DNA from: Pterois miles
Lineage: Eukaryota > Chordata > Actinopteri > Perciformes > Scorpaenidae
Reading direction: 5' to 3'
Length of the DNA: 64,000 bases
NCBI GenBank assembly: GCA_947000775.1
Contig: CAMQGK010000008.1
Coordinates: 9,822,501 to 9,886,500, forward strand
Below the pieces are notes generated by a model. That model was not told where the DNA came from and ran no database searches. It saw only the letters and a program-made list of their open reading frames with translations. Of this stretch, positions 1 to 12,123 are shown piece after piece; the first letter of the stretch is position 1, and each line of letters begins with the position of its first letter. Position numbers and translations under genes: made by a program.

Positions 1-2600
1 GGCAAACTCGTTGCCCTTACTAACTAGCTGGGCCTAGAACAGCTCGGAGCCAGGCCTACGAAAAGAAGACACAACTGTTGCACATCACACCAGAGTACAA
101 GGTTCAGAGGAAGGAAATAGGTTACCTGAGAGGGCTTTTGGCTGGCTTACAAGATCCTTGCTATGTAGGCTAGAAACAATTATCTGGAGTTAATATGTCT
201 TAAGACATGCAAAACAGGCATCTTAACAAAATGCACTGAAGTGTCTCAGGCAATGGCTAAGCAAAGCCAAGAACTTGCATTGTCAGTAGTGTTGGAGTCA
301 AATCTGCATTTATTTCTGGCAAATGAAGTATAAACACCAAAATAAACACATTTGTAACGGCAATGTTGAGAAAAAGGATCCAGGTTTCTGAAGTGTCCTT
401 GTCAGGAAATGACTCCCTACCAGCTCTGGGGACGCTGCTGAAGATGACCTCAGACCTCTTTATGGAGAAAGACTTCCTTTGCATGAGTAATACAACAATA
501 TGTAGTTAATAATTACTATCTAGAAAAGACTAGAGGTACCTGAAGTGCTGAAGAAGCTGATTCAACTGAACTTCAAGCTGTCAGCTGGTGTGGGTGATGA
601 ATTTACCAGGAGAAAATCTTCAGTAAACCAAAAGACGATGTCAGTTAACCTGGGTACTATATCGATATTACATTGACGTCGTCATCATAGATTATGGATA
701 CAGTAATATGGTAAAAGTGTTGTGTTTTCCTGGTCTTAAAGGCTGCATTGCAGTAAAGTCGTGTCATTTTCTGACCTTACTTGACTGCCCTATTATTTTT
801 TTTTTTCATTTTGTCCACATTACTGATGATTACTTATGAAAAATCTCATTTTGTAAATATCTTGTTGAAGCACCAATAGTCAACCCTAAAATATTACCGC
901 AATATGGTCCAAAATATTGTGGTATCTAATTTTCTCCATATCGCCCACTCCTAGTGTCCGTTAAAAGTGTTGAGTGAAGACCCGAGACCTAAAAGTGAAG
1001 TGTCTGTAAAATGTAGACTCTGTATCAGCAGTAAATAAAGTTGAAGTGTCATCAAAAGCTAAAGTGCTCAGTAAAGTTGAAATATATAAGTGAAAGTGAT
1101 GAAAAGAGTTAATGATTCAATGGAACTTCAAACCCTGAAAGAAGAAACGTCAGTTAAAGGAAGCGTAAATGATAAACTGACCTGGAAGTGTCAGCTATAA
1201 AATTAAGAGAAATTAGTGTTGGCTGACGTGTAAGCAGTTGTATTGTCTTCTGAAGAGTACGAGATAAAAGTGACTTTACTGAAGAGATCTGCACTAATGT
1301 GTCCTAACATTTGTCACACATGGGAAACCCTCCCTTCTTCCCGCTCCCTTGGCCAATCTACTTCCTTTCCTTGGTCACCTGACAGAGCCTTTGGACGACA
1401 AGCAGCGGTGACAAAGTTCAAGTTCAATGTACACAAAGCCACAGTGAAGCCGTGACCTACTTTGTACCTGACTGCTGCCTGTAGCAGCTAGTAGGAGGCA
1501 ACAGTCACTCCACTCCCCTTTTCCAGTCGCTGTCAGGCCAAGCCAAGGTCAAGATTTTTCTGCTGTGTTTCCACGTGTCAACGTCTCAGTGCTGGTGCAA
1601 TTCTGCAAGAGGATTTCCCACAATTTACTCGCCTTAATTATTCTATCTAGGGTGGCAAAACACTTGAATTAAAACATGAACATGATAAGTACGATGCAAG
1701 AGGAAGTGCCCTTCTCTGCTGTGCTGGGACTTGTGCCACGACTGTCATAACAGGAACATCACATGCATGCCATGAATCACCAAAACGGTGATGGGAAGCT
1801 GGTGTTGGGGAGGACGCTGCTGCCCTTAGGGGTTAGAACTGCTGGCTGGCTCAAGTCAAGTGCTGAGGCATAGATATGTGAGCACCTTGGCAATGCATTC
1901 AATGGCATTTGTACTCACCCTACACACACACACACATCCACACAACCAACATCTTACACAACTCCACGTCCGAGGGTTTAGGGTCACACAAATGCAGATA
2001 TGGCATATTCAGAGAGAAAGTCCCTGGTTGAACGCAAACCACATGCACAAGAGGCAATCAGGGTTACAGTTCCTAGTCTTGGGTACAGTTGTGATCTGCA
2101 AAAATCCCCCGGTAAAGCTTGATTTCAAGCTGGAAATTCAGTTTGTGAGAGTGGTTAGCAGACACCTGCAAGGTTAGTCAGGCTCCAGGAGAGCCTGACG
2201 ATCTGGCGTCAAGGAGGGCCCGGGAGGAGAGAGGAAGAGGAGGGAGGAGGGGGTGTTATATTCCCAACTGTTGCATCCGACCCATAATTAGGTCAACTTT
2301 CATGCAGGAAATAGACATCACCGCGGATATAACAAAAGAAATGTCCTCCTGTGATCAGCCTGTGTGCAGTGATACGTGGCTGCTGTCGCCCTTTCCGCGG
2401 TTGGAGAACACACGATGGAAAGTGTAGAAGCACACCAGGAAAACGTCTTATCAGCGTGAGACCTGTACTGCTGAAGTAAAACAGCTAACGCTAAACTATC
2501 TCTGATTCCCTCGTCAAACTCTGCTAAGCTCAGCTAACTCCACATTGAAAAAACACGAGCACTTACCAGCTGTTTACACTGCAGCGAGGGACAATGTTGA
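1..2600. other. Non-coding stretch, no gene recognised
   Basis: No open reading frame here resembles a known protein and none forms a convincing spliced gene. From about 960 to 1290 the plus strand is A/G-rich, with loosely repeated phrases of the type 'aaagttgaagtgtc' and 'aagtgtcagct', which looks like a decayed tandem repeat rather than coding sequence. A short CA run lies at 1923-1936 and a purine-rich run at 2215-2255. If the promoter-like segment at 2.6-2.98 kb fires leftward, this stretch would be the first intron of a gene that continues beyond the window. I cannot name that gene. Confidence 0.4.
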
Positions 2601-2980
2601 CATGTAGGCAACTTGCTGTTTTCACCCGCTTGGTATATTCCGTATTTCTAGTATGTGCAAACAGAAAACAGGTTAAAACGGGACGGCGGGCAGAAAAAAG
2701 GCACTTCGAAGCACTCCTCTGAAACTTTGCTGGTCACTTCTTCGCCACACTTTCATCTGAAGTTGTCGGCGGAGGCAGGCGCCATGTTTGTGTCTGCGCT
2801 GATAGTTTTGTTAGTGGGCTTTCTTCCTAAACGTCTCTCTCAGACTGGAACCGCCCAGAGAAGAGGAGAGGCTACAACTGACAGAGAGGCTGGCGGCCTC
2901 GGGGAGCGCTAGCAAGCTAGCCCGCGTGAAGCTAGTAACTTCCGGTACAACTTTTCAGAGTAAAGCCCCTCAACGGTAAG
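2600..2980. promoter_or_regulatory. GC-rich, promoter-like segment, gene unassigned
   Basis: This is the most CpG-rich interval in the first 5 kb. On the minus strand it carries a YY1-type start-site motif (aaacatggcgcc, 2781-2792) and an ETS-type motif (ccggaagt, at about 2938-2945), a pair typical of housekeeping promoters. GCTAGC-type motifs occur at 2907-2935. On the plus strand a good splice donor (cg/gtaagc) follows at 2976. A leftward gene, a rightward non-coding transcript, or both could start here. The sense orientation of the YY1 motif favours leftward transcription. Neither strand has a protein that I recognise. Confidence 0.4.
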
Positions 2981-3212
2981 CAAACAATGTTTTGCAGTTT
3001 CAGAGTAAAGTTACTTAATTATTGGCGGAACACAAAGAAATTGTTTGTCAATAATAATTATACTACTACTACTACTACTAATAATAATAGTAGCAATAAT
3101 AATACAAACTCGTATTATTATTTTTATCAGTATTACTAGTATCAGTAGTAGAAGTACCATACTTTATAGTATGATGAATATATTACGTATTTTATATTTT
3201 ATTATTTAGTGC

Positions 3213-3580
3213 GCTGACGGTGGTGTAGTGGTTAGCGCTGTCGCCTCACAGCAAGAGGGTCGCAGGTTCGATTCCAGCTTGCGGCTCTTCTGTGTGGAGT
3301 TTGCATGTTCTCCCCGTGTAAGCGTGGGTTTTCTCCGGGTACTCCGGCTTCCTCCCACCGTCCAAAGACATGCTGTTTAGGTTAATTGATTCTCTAAATT
3401 GCCCGTAGGTGTGGATGTGAGCGTGAATGGTTGTCTGTCTCTATGTTGTCTGTCTCTATGTGCCCTGCGATGGACTGGCGACCTGTCCAGGGTGTCCCTG
3501 CCTTCGCCCTATGCAGCTGGGATCGGCTCCAGCCTACCCGCGACCCCTAACGGGATAAGCGGTTGACGATGAATGAATGA
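3213..3580 (+). mobile_element. tRNA-derived SINE with target-site duplication
   Basis: The element begins with a tRNA-like head (ggtgtagtggttagcgctgt as A box, ggttcgattcc as B box). It continues with a body widely repeated in fish genomes (tgtggagtttgcatgttctc; ccaaagacatgc; gcgatggactggcgacctg) and ends in a short GAAT repeat. It is flanked by an exact 10-bp direct repeat, tatttagtgc, at 3203-3212 and 3581-3590, which fixes both ends. It resembles the HE1/V-type SINEs from memory; the family name is an inference. Confidence 0.9.
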
Positions 3581-3883
3581 TATTTAGTGCACACTGGTTC
3601 CCAACCTGGTCCTGATGCAATATTCAAACAATCTACTCAAAATGTATCCTACTGGCTCATTTTACACAAACTTCCTGCAGTCTCAGCATTCACTATTTGG
3701 GTTAATTGAACAGTTTATCAGCTGTTATTTTTATGCATTGAATATAACATTAAATATCCATAAAATATGCCACATAGTCAGGGGTCATCAGTTTACTCAA
3801 TGATAGAAAAGGGGTGCCTAAAGAAAACAGATTGGTAACCACTGATTCAGTACAATTTACATTTATGTTAAGTTGTATTGTAT

Positions 3884-3988
3884 GGGGGAGTAGCTCAGTC
3901 CGTAAGGACTTGGGTTGGGTGGGGGGACGGGGGTTAAAACCCCCTGGGGGAAGAGAAAAAGGGGGTGGGGGGGGGGGGGGAGTATTTC

Positions 3989-4022
<34 letters not shown>

Positions 4023-4300
4023 AACAAAAACCCAATTGGGGGGGGGGGGGGGGGGGGGGCCCCCCCCTTAATATTACAATTTATAAATAAAAATAATATG
4101 TGATGTGTGAAATGTGAAGTGTAAAATGTGAAGTGTGAAGTGTGATGTGTGAAGTGTGGAGTGTGAAGTGTGGTGTGAGAAGTGGAGTGTGAGAAGTGGA
4201 GTGTGAAAAGTGGAGTGTGTGAAGTGGAGAGAGAGAAAAAGATGTAAAACTGAATTTCCCCACTGTGGGACTAATAAAGGAATATCTTTCTTTTCTTTCT
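3884..4300 (+). mobile_element. tRNA-derived SINE with expanded, low-quality interior
   Basis: The head (gggggagtagctcagtc) is tRNA-like. The tail (gaatttccccactgtgggac, then taataaagg) matches, allowing divergence, the tail of the SINE in haus6 at 7640-7968, so both belong to one family. A 6-bp direct repeat, ttgtat, flanks it at 3878-3883 and 4301-4306. The normal body is replaced by a poly-G block (about 3960-4068) and a degenerate GTGTGAA-type array (about 4095-4235). It is not a functional tRNA gene, because the anticodon and acceptor arms do not form. Confidence 0.75.
3958..4070. repeat. Poly-G/poly-C tract, probably unreliable consensus
   Basis: Nearly pure G runs are broken by a few bases and close with a run of C. 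The two open reading frames across it are glycine-rich artefacts of the homopolymer. Such a block inside an otherwise recognisable SINE is more likely a base-calling or assembly problem, or a G-quadruplex-prone expansion that could not be resolved, than real gene sequence. Confidence 0.7.
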
Positions 4301-5388
4301 TTGTATTACATGTATAATATATAACCCTGCTGTTTTTGGTTACCATTATACATAGATAACTATATTTACACTGATATTATATTTACTACATACATTATAC
4401 ATACTGTAGATAACCTATTAAAACGTGTGACAAGACTGAATGGTGTGCAAGGTGCAGCAGGTACATGTCTGATCTGGTGCAAATGTCATACCCCATTCAG
4501 CTTATGTTTCTAGATAGTTGTTCCAAAACGCACTGCATTTCCCCCAGTGAATTTTGGTAAGGTACGGCATGTGCAACAGCCGGGATCTACTGAACGGAAA
4601 ACACATGAGAAGAAGTTTCAGCTGGCAATGATAAATTCAGCATTTTATTGTGAAGGTGAAGTGGACATCCTGAATTTGCTGCCATATTTATTGCTGCCTT
4701 GACACACATTTTTCCTTTGCTCCATGGTTTTCCTCAGATTCTGACGCCCCCCATCTTAATCTAAGAGACGTTACACACATAAAAAAAAGCAACAGGTGCT
4801 TAAGAAAACCTTCATATTTGTATATTTTTGCTGGTTTCTCAGCCCAAGCCCAATTTCACTCTCCTCTAGTCATTTTACAGTTTGAGAAATCAATGCATAT
4901 TTTGATTAATGGCTTTGCAAGCAACAAATATAAGAGCAAGCCATTTTAATCAAACTGATTTGCATCAGACTGCAGCTGAACCTTTGACATACAGTGCCAA
5001 GAATCCTAGTGTTAGCAATGTTTTTTTAATATATAATTTCCAACTAGTTAATAAGAAATTCACTAACTTACATCAACCTGACTGACCCTTATCCCTTCAT
5101 ATTTGTGCTTACATACATACAAAAACATTTCATATCCTGTAAAAGATATTTTATGGTTAGAAACCATCCTAATAGTGCAATCCTAATGTTACAGGTAAGA
5201 AGCAGACTAGCTCTTCATGAATACAGTGGACAAAAATCATGTCTGTTACCCAACATTTTAACAGACAACCAGATCTTGGAAATTAAAGTTTCAGGAGTTT
5301 CATGTTGCTCTCCTACACATGTTTAACAAACAAGTAATAACCCTAATCATGCACACACATAAAAAGGCAATGAGCCGAATTTTACTAT
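4301..5388. other. Intergenic DNA between SINE and haus6 3' end
   Basis: The sequence is AT-rich and has no recognisable coding exon, RNA gene or transposon. It probably holds only 3' flanking sequence of haus6. Confidence 0.4.
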
Positions 5389-5394
5389 TTTATT
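5389..5394 (-). terminator. haus6: Candidate haus6 polyadenylation signal
   Basis: TTTATT on the plus strand reads AATAAA on the minus strand, about 160 nt beyond the haus6 stop codon. I see no minus-strand hexamer that is better placed between the stop codon and this site. Cleavage would fall a little further left. Confidence 0.45.
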
Positions 5395-5552
5395 TAAGCA
5401 GTTCAGGTCTATTTTAAATAAAAACTTACACAGGAAAATGTAATTTAATGTGTGCCAAAAGGAGATTATTTTACAGCTATGTACAACTGTTTGTTACATT
5501 ATTAAAATCAGGGCAGACAGTGATGCTGACAAGTGGTTTCAGTATCATATAT

Positions 5553-8500
5553 TTAACATTTCATGTCATCTATCGGGGAAAATGTGATCAGTTTTGGGAG
5601 GCTGTACTCCTGCTTCTTGGGGGGTGAAGGTGTCTCCAATGAGTCCAAGTCCAGTGAGAAGACCTTGTCTGTGACTTCCACCGGCTTTGCAGGCTCCATT
5701 AGCCAGTCTTTGTCCAAACCAGGTGTCCTCTTCCTGCTTTCCATAAAGGAGCCAACACCGCCCGGCTGCTGGATCTGACCCAGATGATGACGTGTGGTTA
5801 GCGGCGTACGCGTCGCCTCAGTCTTTAGGGAGGGGATCAGGAGCTCGTCGACATCGTCCTCCTCGCTCTTCGTATCCACCGCTTCGTCGTCGAGGCTCAG
5901 CAGGCTGTCGCAGCTTGGCATTTCAGGCAGTGTTTCATGGTCGAGGCTGAACTGGACCGCGCTGCTGCCAGTGCCACTTGGGCTGTCGAAGGTGTCCCAC
6001 AACAGAGTGGATTTGTGGGAGACTCCCTGCTGGCTCTGCAGCACTTTGCTCTCATCGAGGGCAGTGAGCAACCCTTTTACACTGTCGTTAAACTTGGCTA
6101 ATCGCCCGATTTTCTCAGCTTTGTCTTCCTCAACTGCCTTGCGCCAGGAGCTCTTCACATCCAGAACTAGGAAGAAAAAAAATAAATAAATTTACCAATT
6201 CAAAGCCAAATTCTCACACCATGACAGTTTTATAAAGTGACATTCTTCTGTCTTAAACCATGATGCCATTCGAAATAACCTCTTCCCTTCATTCAGTTTA
6301 TCAAAATTTAAGGCTGAGGACAAACGCAGCAGCTCATGACTTACTCAAGCTCTCAGGTGTACGTGGCAGCTGCTTTCTAGTAGAGAAGGGATCTCCATGA
6401 AGGGTGCCAAGAAGGCCATCCAAGTCCAGACCTTTGACCCTGCCTTCTGGATGGGGGCTGGTTGTCATTACAGCATCTGCAAACTAACACACACTCTTTA
6501 GTCAGAACTGGGTTGCTAAAAAATCCTAACCACATTTGTTCATCTCATGTGGTCACTTCCCCCCTCATTCAAGACTTGGAGAGAGTAATACAGCTTTTTA
6601 AAAAATGCTGTTTTTCCCCCATTGTTAACTATCTGCACATCCCCCCCCCCCAATCATAACAAGACAAAGTATTTAGAATTCAAAACTCCTTTGACACTCA
6701 CAGTAGTATGAAAGTCACTGTACCTGATCTGCGAGGTTATCACATTCCATGTCTAATATCTGAGTCTTTGTCCTCACGGGAACCACCTTCTTGTGGACAT
6801 GTGCCATCTTCCTCACACTGGCCTAAAAAACGAGCACAGCTCTGTTAAAATATGGTTTATCAGAAGAACTGGTGCACACAAATTCAAACGTGGAGTGAAA
6901 CCAATAAACTGGAGTTTGACTCAAAAGAGATTAGCTGAAATATAATACTAGCCTGAGGTGGTGGCACTGATGGAGCCCTCGGGGAAGGAGGGGATGGAGG
7001 TGTGTCAAAAAGCCAGTAAAGAGAGCTGTTAGCTTGTGACGCTGCTTGAGAGGTGATGACAGGACTTTCTGTCCTCTCAGCTGTTGCAAAGCAAGAGCTG
7101 TTTCAAAAGACAAAAAGCATGATTTGTTATTCAAAAACAGCTGGCAGTGTGACACACTGTCTGCACAGTAAAGTGTAATTTCTCGATAATATTTTCCTAG
7201 CAATGCAGTAAAGCTCAGGTACAGTGAAACAATCTATAGTCAATAACAGCTCACTATGCAGCCTTGGCTCAGTGCTAATCTGAGCCAAGTGGGCATATTG
7301 CCCAGCACCAATCAGAAATTTGACTGTTGAATGGATGAGTAACATCAAAGTCAGGTTCTTATTTTAATAGCTTACCATGTACAGAAGTAAACCAGTAATC
7401 AAAACAGAGGGCTGATAAATGCCTGGCTGCTCAGCACATCAGAGGAGCTGCATCATTTACTGTGATGGGTAACAGTTTGCTATATCTTTATTAGCCTCAA
7501 GTCTTTTACAATGTCTATAGACACTTACAAATCTATTGTATATGCTTACGTCTCAACATTTTCATTTCAGTCCATGAGTTTGGCACTTAACTTGCCCACT
7601 CTGTGCTGTATTTAAGCTCAATTATGTGACTACACCATTAGAAGAAGAAGAAGAAAATCAACCTTTATTAGTCCCACTAGGGAAAATTCAATTTTTACAC
7701 TCTGTTGTAACTTATACACAGTACATGCAGGACCCATATAGATGCATCAAATGGAGAGATGTCAGAGTGAGGGGGCTGCTCCTGACAAGCGCCCCGAGCA
7801 GTTGGGGGTTTGGTGCCTTGCTCAGGGGCACCTCGGCAGTGCCCAAGAGGTAAACTGGCACCTCTCCAGCTACCAGTTCACACTCAGTTCTTGGTCCATG
7901 TTGGGACTTGAACCGGTGACCCTCCGGTTCCCAAGCCAACTCCCTAAAGACTGAGCTACTGCCGCCCCAAATTATATAAACAAAGTCATGCAGAAATAAA
8001 GAGTGTCTGCTCCGTATCTGTCCGTGGCGATTTCTCTCAATTCGCCGCGGTCATCAGAGAGCACGGATACTGTAGGGAGGACTAGTGACGGACAGAGCAC
8101 TGCTTGGGACTGCCCAGGTATCTGCCTCCCATCAGAAGCCAATAAAACAATGTCGGCATTAGGCCTACATTTCCCATAAGAGCCATTCAAAATTAGATTA
8201 CATTACCTCTCCAGTTTAGAACAACTAGCGGGGACATCTTCCAGTGATTTACTCTCTGCAGGCTTCATCTCTAAAAAAATTGCAAGTGAAGCATGATTAG
8301 AATAAAAACTGATGTTGACAGACCTAAATAAATACACAGCCTAATATGTAACCAGATGCTGCTCACCAAGGAGCGTTGCAGGATACTGGGAGAAGATACT
8401 ACATCTGTAACTATGCTCAGCTGCCGGTTCAAAAGACAGTGGAGCCATTGGTGAGAGGAAGCCGAGAGCCTAAAAGCAGCCAAATAAAAAATAAAATAAG

Positions 8501-11500
8501 ATATGTAACTCCAGTGAAACAATGTCTTTCTTGTTCTCTTGTTCCCCTTAAAAGTACACTGACTGTACTGTGACAAGTAGCAAGCAGAGTTCAAAAATCT
8601 TAAGGACTACTCACAGGGTCTTCGTTCAGAAAAGAGACTAGGGGAGTGTCTTTCAGGGTATCCATCCACTTCCTGTCCCACGCAGCTTCCAACTCTCTGA
8701 TGCTACTTGTAACCTCAGGAATTTCTTCCTTGGAAATTCTTTGTCTGGAGGGAAAAATAAGGTGAATACACTGTCACTAAAGTCGTCCAACTTTTAGTTA
8801 GCGTAAAAATACTCCTGAGATAATACTCCCCCATGATTGCAAATGATCCATTAACCATTCGTTTCCTAACCACAACTAGTTGAAGGTTTCCAGGTACAGA
8901 TATCCACCTCAGAAAAGTAAAAACGACCATGGACATTTGAGAAAACCTCAAATTAAAATCCTCTAATAAAAGAATGCAATCAATACCTATACATTGATTA
9001 AAGTTGCAACACCTCAGGCAGATTGTGCACCCTATCAAGCGAGTACAGGTCAATGTATACCTGATGAGGTGGAGGTTCTGCAGCGCACGGGCCATCTGCT
9101 GACACTTCTCCTGCATTTGCTGAGGACTAATTTGAGGCTTCGGGGCATGAGAGACCCGACAACGCTCCTCCCTCAGGAGCTGCAGCGCGTGGTTTGTCAG
9201 CTCGAATACACACAGGAGGTTCAGCTGACCAGCCTCATACACGTTCCCTGAACTCAACTGGAACACAGTGAAAAGATAAGTGAAACTGAAAGTCAGACCC
9301 AAATAAATAAAAATGCATGGTGTAGAGGAATTAACAGTCTCACAGTAACAGAGTGCACTGACCCCTATCTTCACTCTTACCTGATGTGGGAGCTGTTCAA
9401 TTCTCTCCAGCAGACTGCGAGGAATTTTGAGGACTCGATCCGTCCCATCCAGGGTGTATTTATCTACATCCCCCTTCAAAACACTTTCCACTGCATGCTG
9501 CTCCTCTTTGGTAGTTGACAGCATTGCATCAAAATCCGACCACAAAGAGCGCACCTTAAGACAACCAAGTACTTATGTGAGGTCTTTGACAAATAAATGT
9601 ATCACCAACACATCTTGTAGGAAGTTTTTCAAACAACATTACATACTATTTTGGTCTTCTCAGCTAAAGAAGCTCCCTCCTGTGTAGAATCACTGCTGTG
9701 ACACCTGAGGGTAGATTAACAGTTTGAACAAATTGGAACTAGGAGTACTGACGTCAGAACTGAGGAAAAAAAAAGGCAAACATACTTGAGTAGCTCATCA
9801 TACTTGGCACCCTCGGCTCTGATGTCCCTCATGGACTTAACCAGGAGCCTTCAAAAAAAGGGAAAACAAAAGAAAACATCTTTAAAAAAAGACCAGTAAT
9901 AGTAATATAAACTGACTTTCATGTGCAAATATACCATAAAATAAACTCTTCAAAATAGACTTTACCATAATGTAGCCATCTCTGCACATGGCTTCAAGAG
10001 GCATTTTTCACAGCATAGATTTGACATGTGACAGAAAGAAAAGCCCAGGTCTTATTTAATAGGTGAGCAATATAGGTGAGCTGGCTCTCAGCCATCATTA
10101 ACAAAATTGGTTTCACCTGTTCTTTTCCTGCTATGACAAGCCAAAATGTCTAAAACAAGGATGGCAAACACCTCCAGCAGCTGCCAACTGGCCTCGTTAA
10201 TCACAGGTTTACTAATTAGGTCACAAGAAACAGGTGGGGCTTGAAACAAATAACCAATGAAACATGACATGCAGCGATAAAAGATTCAAACAGACACAAC
10301 TCTGAAAAAAACAACAATAATACTCAGCAAAGTAAAAGACATGCAATATCAACTCACAACAGTAATAGGAGAAGCAACAGTCTTTAATCAACAGATTAAG
10401 TAGTCTGAGTATGAAAAAGGAATGACAAAACATCTCCCTCTTAGATCAGTTAAGTGTCATCTTAAATATAATACTGCTATTTACTGGAGCTGTTATGTCT
10501 CAAGATGAACAAGCTACTATAATAGATATGTCATGAACATTATATTTGCAATACAGTTGCTACTTCTAAATCAAGAAAAGACAACTTGTTTTATTTACAA
10601 CCAATATTGATGCCACTGGCTACATTAACTGTTGTATTTCTTAACTATTACAACACATATTTCATTTTTGTTAATGCCAGACTTGAGCAAGTCAGAGAAA
10701 TTGGATTTCATTGCCACAACGAGCTGACACTTGATGCGATATGTTAATTAGGTTAACTGTTGTCGTGAAGTAGAAAGCTTCTATCTACTGATGTAAATAT
10801 AGTATGTATAGTTCTGTTCACCTGCCAAGATGGACTACCAAGGACTTACTGTGCTCGTTTCTGGTACTCATGAAGAAAACGATCCTGATTTACTGCAGCT
10901 TTCAAAAACCTGCTGTGGATCAGACTGAGCCTCTTCTCTGCCATGTCCAGGGAGGAAGCAGGTATCGCTGCAGCCTCAGGAACCCAGCTGTCATCTGGCA
11001 ATGACAATATTCAAGATTATTTGGTTGTCTTTTGGGTGACAACTCCATGGCAATTATATGAGATAAAGTGAAACAATGGCTGGCTATTACTGTATCACTC
11101 TACATTTTCAAACTGAAGTCAGATTGTGAATACAAGCTGTTGGTGCTGAAAAAATATGATCTGGTTTTCTACCTAGACCCACCTGTGGTGAATGTCTTCA
11201 TTTCCTGCAGCATGACATGATTGGCCAGATGAAGCATCAAGCTGATAAACTTGGGGCCTCCGGGCGAGAGGAACAAGGATGCTACCACTTTGGATCCTGC
11301 ATTTGCAGTTTCATCCTACACAAAAATTAGACAAATGATTGTCACTAAATTATACAGTATACTAAACAACAGAAGTGGCATATTTCTTTCTTTATATGTT
11401 AAACTAGCAGTGGATGAATGGTTATATGTGTGGATTTACATCCCTTTTAAAAACTGTAAAAAAACATCATCATCATCTTTTGTGTTTTTGGCTCTCTGCC

Positions 11501-12123
11501 GTCACAGATTTTGGTGTAACACCGGCAAGGAAAGATAGACACAATCTCCCATTTGTGAGGACATGACTGGGGTATATATAATCTGTGAATACAGGACAGA
11601 TGAAGATGACTATAGTTGTAAAACACTCAAAATTCTTACCATTATTTCTCGCAGCCAAGCGCAGGTAACTTTGCGGAACTCGGCATCCGCTTTGTGGCTC
11701 AAAACAGGCCAGCAGTGCCTAACCCAAAACAAATATGTAATTACTTTGACACAGTCACTTTTATATATGAATGGGAATAGCTGAGTATGTCTGATTTTAC
11801 CTGTATGCCTCATTAAATCGAGTCGGGTTGAGTCTTTCCAACAGGAAATGGGTTACTATATAGAAGGCATCCTTGTTTGGTTTGTCGAACATATTCCTAT
11901 TGGCCAACAAATAAGTGAAGTTAGCTGTTGATATAACCACTGCATTTATATGTTAAATTTATCCTCAGTAAAAGCAGACTCACGGTCCCAGGTTGATGTG
12001 TTTAAGGTTGTTGGCTTTACCACCGATTGACGACACTACGGTGTCTGGTTGAAGTCCGAGCCCAAGAAGAGAAAACCACAGATATTTTCCGTTCTTTTTC
12101 TGTAACAATACCGGGTTCGCCAT
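5553..12123 (-). CDS. haus6: HAUS augmin-like complex subunit 6
   Basis: HAUS6 is a subunit of augmin, the eight-protein complex that recruits gamma-tubulin to existing spindle microtubules and branches new ones from them. Sixteen coding exons join without a frame break: 11984-12123, 11801-11896, 11640-11718, 11183-11315, 10850-10994, 9786-9848, 9647-9704, 9381-9554, 9061-9257, 8615-8744, 8367-8469, 8207-8270, 6953-7097, 6724-6822, 6345-6483 and 5553-6166. They total 2379 nt, 792 aa; human HAUS6 is longer (about 955 aa). Diagnostic blocks are NMFDKPNKDAF near residue 47, LFLSPGGPKFI near 117, VRSLW at 239, GNVYEAGQLNLL near 300, PLSFEPA near 415 and SSWRKA near 593. The N-terminal third is the HAUS6 N domain, the middle is probably coiled coil, and the C-terminus is a low-complexity tail ending in a conserved ITFSP block. 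The ATG was chosen because MANPVLL leads directly into family sequence. One intron (6823-6952) appears to use a GC donor. Confidence 0.96.
7640..7968 (-). mobile_element. tRNA-derived SINE in a haus6 intron
   Basis: Read on the minus strand, the element has a tRNA-like head (ggcagtagctcagtc, then ggttcaagtccc as B box). A body follows (gaggtgcccctgagcaaggc; gggcgcttgtcagg), then a tail (ttgaattttccctagtggga, ctaataaagg) that ends in a TTC repeat. It sits in the intron between haus6 exons 8207-8270 and 6953-7097, in the same orientation as the gene. The head and tail match the SINE at 3884-4300. I see no clear target-site duplication. Confidence 0.85.
9990..10260. repeat. Candidate dispersed repeat or conserved element in haus6 intron
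   Basis: This part of a 1-kb haus6 intron is denser in distinctive words than its surroundings: repeated E-boxes (caggtg/cacctg), a taattag motif, and segments such as tggctctcagccatcattaa and agctgccaactggcctcg. It reads like a dispersed fish repeat I have seen before, but I cannot name the family. A conserved regulatory element is the alternative. Confidence 0.3.

Noticed and set aside
3889..3960. tRNA gene suggested by a box A-like sequence
   Set aside because: It is the head of a SINE: no closed cloverleaf, the B box is corrupted by G runs, and the SINE tail and target duplication are present.
3814..4103. Glycine-rich proteins
   Set aside because: They are translations of a poly-G tract that is probably unreliable.
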